Shown one piece after another: positions 48,801-56,395 of a stretch of 64,000 nucleotides of DNA; the stretch's first letter is position 1; every line of letters begins with the position of its first letter. This stretch comes from Zavarzinia marina (GTDB taxonomy: Bacteria; Pseudomonadota; Alphaproteobacteria; Zavarziniales; Zavarziniaceae), in the NCBI RefSeq assembly GCF_021568905.1, contig NZ_JAKGSB010000006.1, positions 124,001 through 188,000 on the forward strand, read 5' to 3'. A model generated the notes under the pieces. It was given only the letters and a program-made list of their open reading frames with translations, made no database searches and had not been told where the DNA came from. A program made the position numbers and the translations under genes.

Positions 48801-51131
48801 CTAGAACCTGTAGCCGAGGGTCAGTTGCACCTCCGTCGGGGCGCCTGGCAGGACGTAGAAGGCGTCGTAGGAACCGACGTAATATTCCGCATCGAAGAGG
48901 TTGCTGACGTTGAGCCGCACCGTGAGCGGGCCGCGTTCCCAGGAAACGGCGGCATTGACCAGCGTATAGGCCGGCAGGATGAAACTGTTCGGCAGGGTGC
49001 CTTCCTGCTTCGTGTAATGCTGGACGCCCGCGCCGAAGCCGAGGCCGGCGAGCATGCCGTCCTGAACGCGGTAATGGGCCCAGGCGCTGAAGATGTGATC
49101 CGGCACGTTGCGCACACGGTTGCCCACCTTCGCGGCGTTGGTGTCGGCCGTCACCACGGCGTCGGTATAGGTATAGGCCGCGAGCAGGTCGAGCCCCCTC
49201 ACGGGCGACCAGCGCACATCCGCCTCGATGCCCCGGCTGCGCTGTTCGCCCGTGACGTCGTAGAACTGCGTGCCGGTGCCGAGGTCGATGGTCGGCACAT
49301 CCTCGACCACGTTCTGGCGTGTCAGATGGAAGAGCGCGATGGTGCCGGCCAGGCCGCCGTCCTCGGTCTCCGCCTTGAGGCCGATTTCCCAATTCTCGCC
49401 CGTCTCCGGCGGCGCGTTGCCGCCGGCGGCGACGGGCTTGCCCGGTTGCGGCATGAAGGACTGGCTGTAGTTCGCATAGGCCGCGAAGCCGGGGGCGAAT
49501 TCATAGGTCAGGCCGACCTTGGGACTGAACTCGCCGTCGGTCGAACTCGCATAGGGCGCCGTCGCATTCGTCCCGACGAGGCCCGCCGCGATGAGGTCGA
49601 CGATGCCCGACGCGGCCCCCGTGTCGTCCTGCCATGTGGTCGTCAGAACCTCGGCATGATCGTAGCGGGCGCCGAGGGTGACCGTCAGCAGGTCGAGGCG
49701 GATCTGGTCCTGGACGTAGAGACCGAGCTGGCGCGCGACCGAATCCTTGTGACTGGTCAACGGCTGATCCGGCACGGTCGCGCCATAGTCGGGCTCGAAG
49801 ACGTCGATGGTGCCGAAGGTCCCGATGCCGAATTCGGATTCCGAGGCGCTCTCCTCGAAGTAGCTGTAGTCGATGCCGAAGGCGAGGAGATGGTTCATGC
49901 CCGCGATGTCGAAGCGGGCCTCGAGCGCGGTGTCGATATTGGCGATCAGCGCCTCGCCTTCGCGGGAATAGAAGAAGCGGACCAGGGTTCTGTCGTCGGG
50001 CGCGGCGCAGAGCGGGGTCGGGATCAGGAAACCGTCGAAGCAGAAGGGATAGACGATGTTCCGCCAATCCTCGTCGTGCCAGGTGATGCGCGCCTTCTGG
50101 CGCAGCGCCATGGCCTCGCTGAATTCATGGAGGAATTCATAGCCGATGCGCGCCTCCGTGGTCTCGCTGAGCGCCGGCGTTTCGGGTTCGCCCAGATAGC
50201 GGTCCTCGGGGATGGAACCATTGGCGTTCGGCGCCACCGTGCCCGCCGCCGGCAATGTCGGCGCGCCCCGGTTGCGGCTGTTCAGATATTGGCCGAGCAG
50301 GGTGAGACTGGTCGCATCATTCGGCTTCCAGGTCAGGGAGGGCGCGACCAGGACGCGTTCCGACGGATGGACATGGTCGATGAAACTGCCGTCCGACGTA
50401 TAGGAGAAGAGGAGACGGCCGTAGAGGCTCTCGTCTTCCGTCAGGACGGCGCCCGCGTCCAGGCGGCCGATATAGTCGGCTTGCGAGCCATAGACGAATT
50501 CGACCTCGGCGAAATCATCGGCCACGGGACGCTTGCTGACGGCGTTGACCATGCCGCCGAGCGAACCCGCGCCATAGAGGGTGGAGGCCGGCCCGCGCAC
50601 CACTTCCACCCGGTCGAACAGGAAGGGATCCAGCGCGGTACTGACGTAATAGGAATTGGACAGGCCGTCGACGAAGAGCGAGCTGTCGGCATCGAAGCCG
50701 CGGATCCTGAAATAGTCCCAGCCGTAGTAATAGCCGCCCGGCATGACACCGGCGGCGTTGCGCAGGATATCGGTCATGGAGCGGCTGCCCTGATCGTCCA
50801 TCAGGCGGCGCGTGAACACCTGCACCGCCTGGGGCGTCTCGAGGATGCTGGTCCCGGTCTTGGTCGCAGACTGGCTGGTCGGGGCGCGATAGCCGTCGCC
50901 CGGGCCGAGCGGATCGCGGCCCGGATCATCGCCCGTGACCGTGATGACGCCGAGCAGCGTCGCCTCGACCGCCGCACCGTCGCTTTCGTGCCGGCTGCCT
51001 TCGGGGCCGCCGGTACCGCTGCCGTCGGCGACGGCACTCTCGTCCATCGTCTGCGCGACCGCGGCGGCCGCCAGGGACACCGCGAGGGCACAGAGCGAAA
51101 TCCGCAATACGCGATACTCGAACACTCTCAT
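48801..51131 (-). CDS. TonB-dependent siderophore receptor (first paralogue)
   Basis: 776 residues from the ATG at 51131. A signal peptide is followed by the plug domain with KTGTSILETPQAVQVFTRRLMDDQGSRS and the VRGPASTLYGAGSLGGMVNAVSKRP segment typical of siderophore receptors. The 22-strand barrel ends with the C-terminal aromatic residue in VQLTLGYRF. It imports ferric siderophores with TonB-ExbBD energy. A PepSY membrane gene follows after 4 nt. A Fur-box-like site lies upstream (51191-51209). It is clearly related to the next receptor, so a local duplication is likely. Confidence 0.93.
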   Translation of the reverse strand: MRVFEYRVLRISLCALAVSLAAAAVAQTMDESAVADGSGTGGPEGSRHESDGAAVEATLLGVITVTGDDPGRDPLGPGDGYRAPTSQSATKTGTSILETPQAVQVFTRRLMDDQGSRSMTDILRNAAGVMPGGYYYGWDYFRIRGFDADSSLFVDGLSNSYYVSTALDPFLFDRVEVVRGPASTLYGAGSLGGMVNAVSKRPVADDFAEVEFVYGSQADYIGRLDAGAVLTEDESLYGRLLFSYTSDGSFIDHVHPSERVLVAPSLTWKPNDATSLTLLGQYLNSRNRGAPTLPAAGTVAPNANGSIPEDRYLGEPETPALSETTEARIGYEFLHEFSEAMALRQKARITWHDEDWRNIVYPFCFDGFLIPTPLCAAPDDRTLVRFFYSREGEALIANIDTALEARFDIAGMNHLLAFGIDYSYFEESASESEFGIGTFGTIDVFEPDYGATVPDQPLTSHKDSVARQLGLYVQDQIRLDLLTVTLGARYDHAEVLTTTWQDDTGAASGIVDLIAAGLVGTNATAPYASSTDGEFSPKVGLTYEFAPGFAAYANYSQSFMPQPGKPVAAGGNAPPETGENWEIGLKAETEDGGLAGTIALFHLTRQNVVEDVPTIDLGTGTQFYDVTGEQRSRGIEADVRWSPVRGLDLLAAYTYTDAVVTADTNAAKVGNRVRNVPDHIFSAWAHYRVQDGMLAGLGFGAGVQHYTKQEGTLPNSFILPAYTLVNAAVSWERGPLTVRLNVSNLFDAEYYVGSYDAFYVLPGAPTEVQLTLGYRF

Positions 51132-51190
51132 CGCGGACCCGCCCCCTCCGCGGAACCATGCGTACAATCCTGTCCATAGACTAGGGAATT

Positions 51191-51209
51191 GCTATTGATA
51201 TCCATTATC
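51191..51209 (-). promoter_or_regulatory. Fur-box-like site upstream of the first receptor
   Basis: On the minus strand GATAATGGATATCAATAGC matches 14 of 19 positions of the consensus Fur box, with a perfect left half. It is 60 nt before the receptor start codon. Iron-dependent repression is inferred. Confidence 0.6.
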
Positions 51210-51283
51210 AAATAAATGGATCACCAAAGGCGATGCGGCCCGCCCGGCGCCACCGGCGCGTGCGGGCCGCGAATGGTCCTGGT

Positions 51284-53422
51284 CTAGAATTTGTAGCCGA
51301 CCGTCAGTTGCGCCTCGGTCGGCGCCCCCGGCAGGACGTAGAAGTCGCTGTAGGAGCCGACGTAATATTCCTCGTCGAGAACATTGTTGACGTTGAGCTG
51401 CACCGAGAACGGCCCCGTCTCGTAGGAGACGGCCGCGTTGACCAGCGTATAGGCGGGCAGGGTGAAGCTGTTCGGCAGGGTGCCTTCCTGTTCGGTGTAG
51501 TGATTGACCCCCGCGCCGAACCCGAACCCGGCGAGCGGCCCTTCCTGCAGACGGTAGTGCGCCCAGGCGCTGAAGATGTGTTTCGGCACGTTACGCACGG
51601 TCTGGCCGATCTTGGCCGCATTGGCATCGTCGGTTACCTCGGCATCGGTATAGGTATAGGCCGCCGTGACGTCGAGGCCGGCTATGGGCGACCAGCGGAC
51701 GTCCGCTTCGAGCCCGCGGCTGCGTTGCTCGCCGGTCACACCGTAAAAGAACGAGCCGGACGGCAGGACACCGCTCGGATTGTCGTCGACCACATTCTGG
51801 CGGGTGAGTTGAAAAACGTCGATGGTGCCGCTCAGCGTACCGTCCTCGCTCTCGACTTTGAGACCGACCTCATAGTTCTCGCCCGTTTCCGGATCGGCAT
51901 TGGCGCCGGAGGCCGTCAGGTAGCCGGGTTGCGGCATGAAGGACTGGCTGTAATTGGCGTAGGCCGCGAAGCCGGGCAGGAATTCATAGGTCAGGCCGAC
52001 CTTGGGGCTGAATTTGCTGTCCGATGATTTCTGGGTCAGATCCTCCACCGAGGCGTCGTCGATGCGCCCCCCGAGCGTGAGGGTCAGGTCCTCGTAACGG
52101 ATCTGGTCCTGCAGGTAGACGCCGAACTGGCGCATCGTTGTCTTCGCCGGCGCCACCAGCGGCTGGGCCGGCACGGTGCCGTTGTAGTTCAAGGTGAAGA
52201 TGTCGATCGTGTCGAATTGCGTGAAGTTCGATGCGGTCGCATCCTCGTCGAAGTAGCCGTAGTCCAAACCGAAGGCGAGAAAGTGCTCGAAGCCGCCGAC
52301 ATCGAAGCGGGCTTCGAGAGCCGTGTCGATATTGCCGATCAGCGCCTTGCTTTCCCGGGAGTAATAGAACCGCAACAGGGTGCGATCGTCGCCTAAGGGA
52401 AAGCCGGAGGGATAGATGATGTTCGCCCAGTCCTCATTGTGCCAGGTCACGCGGGCGTTCTGGCGGATCGCGATGGAATCATTGAATTCATGGCGAAACT
52501 CATAGCCGATGCGGGCCGTTTCGAGTTCCACACTCTCCGGCGCATCGGGCTCGCCGAGAAAGGTGTCGAGGGGGATGGAACCATTGGCGTTCGGCAGCAC
52601 CGTGCCATAGGCCGGTAGGGTCGGCGCGCCCTCGTTGTCGTCGGTCGCATATTGGGTCAGCAGGGTGAAGCTGGTCGCCGTCGTCGGGTTCCAGGTGATC
52701 GACGGCGCGATCGCCAGATGTTCCGACGGATCGACCTCATCGATGAACGTATCGTCGGAGCCATAGGAAACCAGCAGGCGGCCGAGCAGGGTTCCGTCGT
52801 CCGTCAGTACCCCGCCCGCATCCACGCGGCCGATGTAATCGCCCTCGGTACCATAGATGAATTCGAAGTCCGCGAAATCGTCCATGATGGGGCGCTTGCT
52901 GACGGCATTGACCATGCCGCCGAGCGAACCCGCGCCGTAGAGGGTGGAGGCCGGACCGCGCACCACTTCGATGCGGTCGAACAGATAGGGATCGAGCGAC
53001 GTGCTGACGTAATAGGAGTTGGACAGGCCGTCGATGAAGAGGGAAGCGTCGGCATCGAAGCCACGGATGCGGAAATAATCCCAGCCATAGTAGTAGCCGC
53101 CCGGCATGACACCGGCGGCGTTGCGCAGGACGTCGGTCATGGAGCGGCTGCCCTGGTCATCCATCAGGCCGCGGGTCAGCACCTGCACCGCCTGGGGCGT
53201 TTCCAGGATCGGCGAGCCGGTCTTCGTCGCGCTCTGGCTGGTGGTGGCGCGATAGCCGTCGCCCGGGCCGGTCGGATCCGAGGCGATGCCTTCCCCCTCC
53301 ACCGTCACGGTGCCGAGCATGATGCCCTCTTCGGCGCCCTGCGCCCGCGCCGGCCCCACGCCCGCCATCGCCGCCAGTACCGCCAGGGAACCGGCGACGC
53401 CCCTCGCCCCAATGCTCTTCAT
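51284..53422 (-). CDS. TonB-dependent siderophore receptor (second paralogue)
   Basis: 712 residues. The signal peptide (MKSIGARGVAGSLAVLAAM...ARA) is followed by the plug with KTGSPILETPQAVQVLTRGLMDDQGSRS and the same VRGPASTLYGAGSLGG segment as the first receptor; the barrel ends in LTVGYKF. Much of the sequence can be aligned by eye with the first receptor, including runs such as GGYYYGWDYFRIRGFDAD. It is shorter by 64 residues, mostly at the N-terminus and in extracellular loops, so the ligand probably differs. It is preceded by its own Fur-box-like site. Confidence 0.93.
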   Translation of the reverse strand: MKSIGARGVAGSLAVLAAMAGVGPARAQGAEEGIMLGTVTVEGEGIASDPTGPGDGYRATTSQSATKTGSPILETPQAVQVLTRGLMDDQGSRSMTDVLRNAAGVMPGGYYYGWDYFRIRGFDADASLFIDGLSNSYYVSTSLDPYLFDRIEVVRGPASTLYGAGSLGGMVNAVSKRPIMDDFADFEFIYGTEGDYIGRVDAGGVLTDDGTLLGRLLVSYGSDDTFIDEVDPSEHLAIAPSITWNPTTATSFTLLTQYATDDNEGAPTLPAYGTVLPNANGSIPLDTFLGEPDAPESVELETARIGYEFRHEFNDSIAIRQNARVTWHNEDWANIIYPSGFPLGDDRTLLRFYYSRESKALIGNIDTALEARFDVGGFEHFLAFGLDYGYFDEDATASNFTQFDTIDIFTLNYNGTVPAQPLVAPAKTTMRQFGVYLQDQIRYEDLTLTLGGRIDDASVEDLTQKSSDSKFSPKVGLTYEFLPGFAAYANYSQSFMPQPGYLTASGANADPETGENYEVGLKVESEDGTLSGTIDVFQLTRQNVVDDNPSGVLPSGSFFYGVTGEQRSRGLEADVRWSPIAGLDVTAAYTYTDAEVTDDANAAKIGQTVRNVPKHIFSAWAHYRLQEGPLAGFGFGAGVNHYTEQEGTLPNSFTLPAYTLVNAAVSYETGPFSVQLNVNNVLDEEYYVGSYSDFYVLPGAPTEAQLTVGYKF

Positions 53423-53489
53423 CGTGCCTCCGAACGTCCGATGCGCCGGCCCTGGAAGGGCGCGCTTCTCGTCGGCACCTTAGGTATTT

Positions 53490-53508
53490 GATAACGATTC
53501 TTATTATC
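53490..53508 (-). promoter_or_regulatory. Fur-box-like site upstream of the second receptor
   Basis: The plus-strand sequence GATAACGATTCTTATTATC matches 15 of 19 positions of the consensus Fur box. It lies 68 nt before the receptor start codon (minus strand), in an AT-rich patch. Iron-dependent repression is inferred. Confidence 0.68.
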
Positions 53509-53615
53509 GAATTAATCTATTGTTGCAGAGCAACAACGAACCCACGGAATCCGTGCCCTCGCGGCCATGGGAACGAATGAACATCAAACATATGTTCAAC
53601 GTGGGAGAGACGGCT

Positions 53616-53957
53616 TCAGCGCTTCCGCTTGCCGGGCTCGAACAAGCGGCCGACGCCATCCAGGGCGGAGGCGGCGGTGCCGAGGGGATCGCCGGCCGCC
53701 GCCTGGGCGGCGTTGCGGAACCGTTGGTTCGCGGCGGCGGCCGAACCGGCCACCGCATCGGCCATGGTCGCGCCCGGCGTCTTCGGCCGCCGGGCCAGCA
53801 CGGCGGCCGGCGCCATGAACAGGGCGCCGGTGACGGCGGCGGCGAAGACACTGCCGATCAGCGGGCGCAACACCTCATAGAGGGCAAAAGCCAGAAATGC
53901 GGCCCCGACGAGAGTCGGGCCCGCCAGCATCAAGGCCCGTGCATAACCCCGTTCCAT
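53616..53957 (-). CDS. Small membrane protein of unknown function
   Basis: 113 residues from the ATG at 53957, with GGGGAGGAG 6 nt before it. Two membrane helices are predicted by eye (about 8-30 and 36-55, LVGAAFLAFALYEVLRPLIGSVFAAAVTGALFMAP). They are followed by a charged/Ala-rich tail (DAVAGSAAAANQRFRNAAQAA). The longer frame to 54311 crosses the Tag gene and is rejected. The two-helix layout resembles phage-holin-like or DUF membrane proteins, but no family is firmly recognised. It is divergent from the glycosylase gene. Confidence 0.62.
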   Translation of the reverse strand: MERGYARALMLAGPTLVGAAFLAFALYEVLRPLIGSVFAAAVTGALFMAPAAVLARRPKTPGATMADAVAGSAAAANQRFRNAAQAAAGDPLGTAASALDGVGRLFEPGKRKR

Positions 53958-54106
53958 TGCCGCTCCTCCCCGGTAAGTCGCCGCCTTGCCGACGATGATC
54001 CGCCAGTCTCCGCCGCCATGCAATGCGGCGGCGCGGCCACTCTCTGGCGCGCGCCCCGCAATCCCGCCATAGTCCCGCCTGGACGATCGAGAATGGGAGA
54101 CCCGGC

Positions 54107-54796
54107 ATGACGCCCTTCGCCGAAATTTTTGCCCGGGCAGCGGCCCGCAAGGGTGGCCCCAAGGCGCTGGAGGCGATCCTGGCCGAAACGCCGTCCAAGA
54201 CGCCGGACGAGATCGCCGCCACCCCGGACGACCGGATCCTGGCCCTGATGACCCGGCGCATCTTCTACGCCGGCTTTTCCTGGAAGGTGATCGACGACAA
54301 ATGGCCGGCATTCGAGGACGCCTTCTTCGGCTTCGATCCCGCCGCCTGCGCCCTGATGTCGGACGAGCACTTCGATGCCCAGCTGAAGAATGCGGCGATC
54401 GTGCGCAACGGCGCCAAGATCCGCACCATCCAGGTCAATGCCCAGCTCATCCAGGATCTCCGCCGGGAACACGGCAGTGCCGCGCGCTTCTTCGCCGACT
54501 GGCCGGATGCGGACTACGTCGGCCTGCTGGAGATCCTGAAGAAGCAGGGCAGCCATCTCGGCGGCGATTCCGGCATGCGTTTCCTGCGCATGCTGGGCAA
54601 GCCCGCCTTCGTCACCTCGCGCGACGTCGTTGCCGCCCTGATCGCCGATGGCGTCGTGGCCAAGGCACCGGGCGGCAAGCGCGACATGGCCCTGGTGCAG
54701 GATGCCTTCAATGCCTGGTCCGCCGAAAGCGGCCGCGACCTGACGGCAATCAGCCGGACCCTCGCCATGAGCGTCGACGCGCCCGACGCCCATTGA
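54107..54796 (+). CDS. DNA-3-methyladenine glycosylase I family protein
   Basis: 229 residues of the Tag-type HhH glycosylase family. Recognisable segments are RIFYAGFSWKVIDDKWPAFEDAFFGFDP (residues 49-76), ARNGAKIRTIQVNAQL-like helices near 100-115 and the conserved HLGGDSGMRFLRMLGKPAFV (near 147-166). It removes methylated purines from DNA. The N-terminal zinc Cys and W-rich start of E. coli Tag are absent, so it belongs to the shorter subgroup. It is followed after 8 nt by the DUF455 gene. Confidence 0.83.
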   Translation: MTPFAEIFARAAARKGGPKALEAILAETPSKTPDEIAATPDDRILALMTRRIFYAGFSWKVIDDKWPAFEDAFFGFDPAACALMSDEHFDAQLKNAAIVRNGAKIRTIQVNAQLIQDLRREHGSAARFFADWPDADYVGLLEILKKQGSHLGGDSGMRFLRMLGKPAFVTSRDVVAALIADGVVAKAPGGKRDMALVQDAFNAWSAESGRDLTAISRTLAMSVDAPDAH

Positions 54797-54804
54797 TCCA
54801 CACC

Positions 54805-55611
54805 ATGTCCGATTGCCTGGCCGCGCGCGCCGTCGATGTCCTGACCACGGCCGACGCGCTGGAGAAGAGCGCCAAATCCCGCGCCCATGCCGGGGCCTGG
54901 TTCGAGGCCAGGGCGGCGGGACGGCCCCTGCCCATCGGCCGGGCCGAACCGCCGCCGCGCCCGGCGCGCCCGGCCCGGCCCGAACTGCTGGCCCCGCGCG
55001 AGATGCCGCGCCGGCGCCCGGGCACGGCCCAGGGGCGGAAGGCCCTGCTCCACGCCGTCGCCCATATCGAGCTGAACGCCGTCGACCTGCATTGGGACAT
55101 CGTCGCCCGCTTCACCGATACGCCCATGCCGCCCGACTTCTACGACGATTGGGTGCGGACGGCTGACGAGGAGGCCCGCCACTTCCGCCTGCTGCACGAT
55201 TGCCTGACGGCGCGCGGCAGTTGCTATGGCGAACTGCCCGCCCATGCCGGCATGTGGCGCGCGGCCGAGGATACGGCCGACGACCTGCTGGCCCGCCTCG
55301 CCATCGTGCCCATGATCCTCGAAGCGCGCGGCCTCGACGTCACCCCGCCCATGATCGAGATCTTCCGCAAGGCCGATGAGGCGGACGCCGTCGCCGCCCT
55401 CGAAACCATCTATGCCGAGGAGGTCGGCCATGTCGCCCATGGCGCCAAGTGGTTCCACGTTCTCTGCGACCGGGATGGCCTCGACCCGACGGCAACCTTC
55501 CACGCCCTGAAGCGCCGCCATTTCCACGGCGCCCTGAAGCCCCCCTTCAACGACGAGAAACGCGCCGAAGCCGGCATCCCGCCGGATTTCTACTGGCCAT
55601 TGGCGGAATGA
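54805..55611 (+). CDS. DUF455 ferritin-like protein
   Basis: 268 residues from the ATG at 54805. A Pro/Arg-rich segment (45-80) precedes a ferritin-like four-helix region. Candidate metal ligands are in HIELNAVDLHWD (E in helix 1), DEEARHFRLLHD (ExxxHF-type), ILEARGLD and EEVGHVAHG (ExxH). The family is often near Fe-S or tRNA-modification genes but has no assigned function that I can confirm. It starts 8 nt after the Tag-type gene, so the two are co-transcribed. Confidence 0.82.
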   Translation: MSDCLAARAVDVLTTADALEKSAKSRAHAGAWFEARAAGRPLPIGRAEPPPRPARPARPELLAPREMPRRRPGTAQGRKALLHAVAHIELNAVDLHWDIVARFTDTPMPPDFYDDWVRTADEEARHFRLLHDCLTARGSCYGELPAHAGMWRAAEDTADDLLARLAIVPMILEARGLDVTPPMIEIFRKADEADAVAALETIYAEEVGHVAHGAKWFHVLCDRDGLDPTATFHALKRRHFHGALKPPFNDEKRAEAGIPPDFYWPLAE

Positions 55612-55615
55612 ACGC

Positions 55616-55999
55616 TCAGAGCGCCCGCGCGACATCGGTACTGGCGAAGTCCTGGCCGACGAAGAGCAAGGGGCAGTCATGGGCGATCGCCTCGGCATAG
55701 GCGAAGCAATCCCCGAAGTTGAGCCCGGCGGGATGGATGCCCTTACCCCAGCGGCCATAGGCGTCGGCCACCTGCTTCGCTCCCGCCGCCGACAGCGGAA
55801 CGATATCGAAGCCCAATCCGTCGATCAGCGTCTCCATCTCCGCGCCCACGTTCCGCAGACGCGCGACGATCATCGCTTCCGCGACGGTTCCGGCCGAAAT
55901 CAGCAGGCGATCGGCGGTCTCGAGCGCGGCGATACAGACCTCACCCTCGGCCTCGCCCAGCAGAATGGCCATCAGGGCCGAGGTATCGACGACGATCAT
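55616..55999 (-). CDS. PIN-domain (VapC-like) toxin
   Basis: 127 residues with the PIN-domain acidic set: D5 in VVDTSALM, E41 in VAEAMIV, D97 in NFGDCFAYA and D117 in VGQDFAS. VapC-type PIN toxins are Mg-dependent ribonucleases, often acting on tRNA or rRNA. It overlaps the upstream Phd-like antitoxin gene by 4 nt. It is convergent with DUF455, only 4 nt apart. The group is probably the one paired with Phd/YefM antitoxins rather than AbrB-type VapB. Confidence 0.88.
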   Translation of the reverse strand: MIVVDTSALMAILLGEAEGEVCIAALETADRLLISAGTVAEAMIVARLRNVGAEMETLIDGLGFDIVPLSAAGAKQVADAYGRWGKGIHPAGLNFGDCFAYAEAIAHDCPLLFVGQDFASTDVARAL

Positions 56000-56247
56000 T
56001 CGGGCAAGCCATCGCCGCCGTAGAGGACATCCTGGCTGCGCGCCGCTGCCGGGCCCAGTGTCGGCGCGGCCGCCGCGCGCAGGTGTTCCAGCAGGCGCCG
56101 CCTTGCGGCGGGATCGACGGCAGCCTTGATGGGCGCCAGTCGCGCGACGGCATGGCCATGGCGGGTGAGCACGACCTCCTCCCCCGCTTCGGCACGGCGC
56201 ACCAATTCCGTCAATTGCGCCTTGGCGTCACTCACGGATATCCGCAT
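55996..56247 (-). CDS. Phd/YefM-type antitoxin
   Basis: 83 residues. The Phd fold signature is at the N-terminus: ISVSDAKAQLTELVRRAEAGEEVVLTRHGHAVARLAPI (residues 3-40). The C-terminal tail (50-83) would mask the PIN toxin. It also binds the operator at 56279-56299, 32 nt upstream. The ATG at 56247 fits the usual M-x-I-S-V start. Translation is coupled to the toxin by 4-nt overlap. Confidence 0.85.
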   Translation of the reverse strand: MRISVSDAKAQLTELVRRAEAGEEVVLTRHGHAVARLAPIKAAVDPAARRRLLEHLRAAAAPTLGPAAARSQDVLYGGDGLPE

Positions 56248-56278
56248 GCCCCGGTCTCCGTTCCATGGTTAATCCGAA

Positions 56279-56303
56279 ATGGACCAATAGTTGGTCCATC
56301 ATA
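56279..56303 (-). promoter_or_regulatory. Palindromic operator and promoter of the Phd/PIN pair
   Basis: Two 9-bp arms (ATGGACCAA at 56279-56287 and TTGGTCCAT at 56291-56299) around a 3-nt centre. On the minus strand TATGAT (56303-56298) is a plausible -10, with TTGCTC (56325-56320) as -35 at 16 nt. The palindrome touches the -10, suiting repression by the antitoxin. Confidence 0.62.
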
Positions 56304-56343
56304 TCGCGAACTTGCTTGAGAGCAATATCCAGGGGACCAAACG

Positions 56344-56371
56344 AAAAAAGCCGGCGGGTCGCCCCGCCGGC
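56344..56371 (-). terminator. Intrinsic terminator of the beta-oxidation operon
   Basis: A 9-bp stem GCCGGCGGG/CCCGCCGGC with a 4-nt loop is followed on the minus strand by six T (56349-56344 complement). It is 25 nt past the fadJ-like stop. Confidence 0.83.
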
Positions 56372-56395
56372 CTTTCTCGTTGGTGCCTGGGCCGA

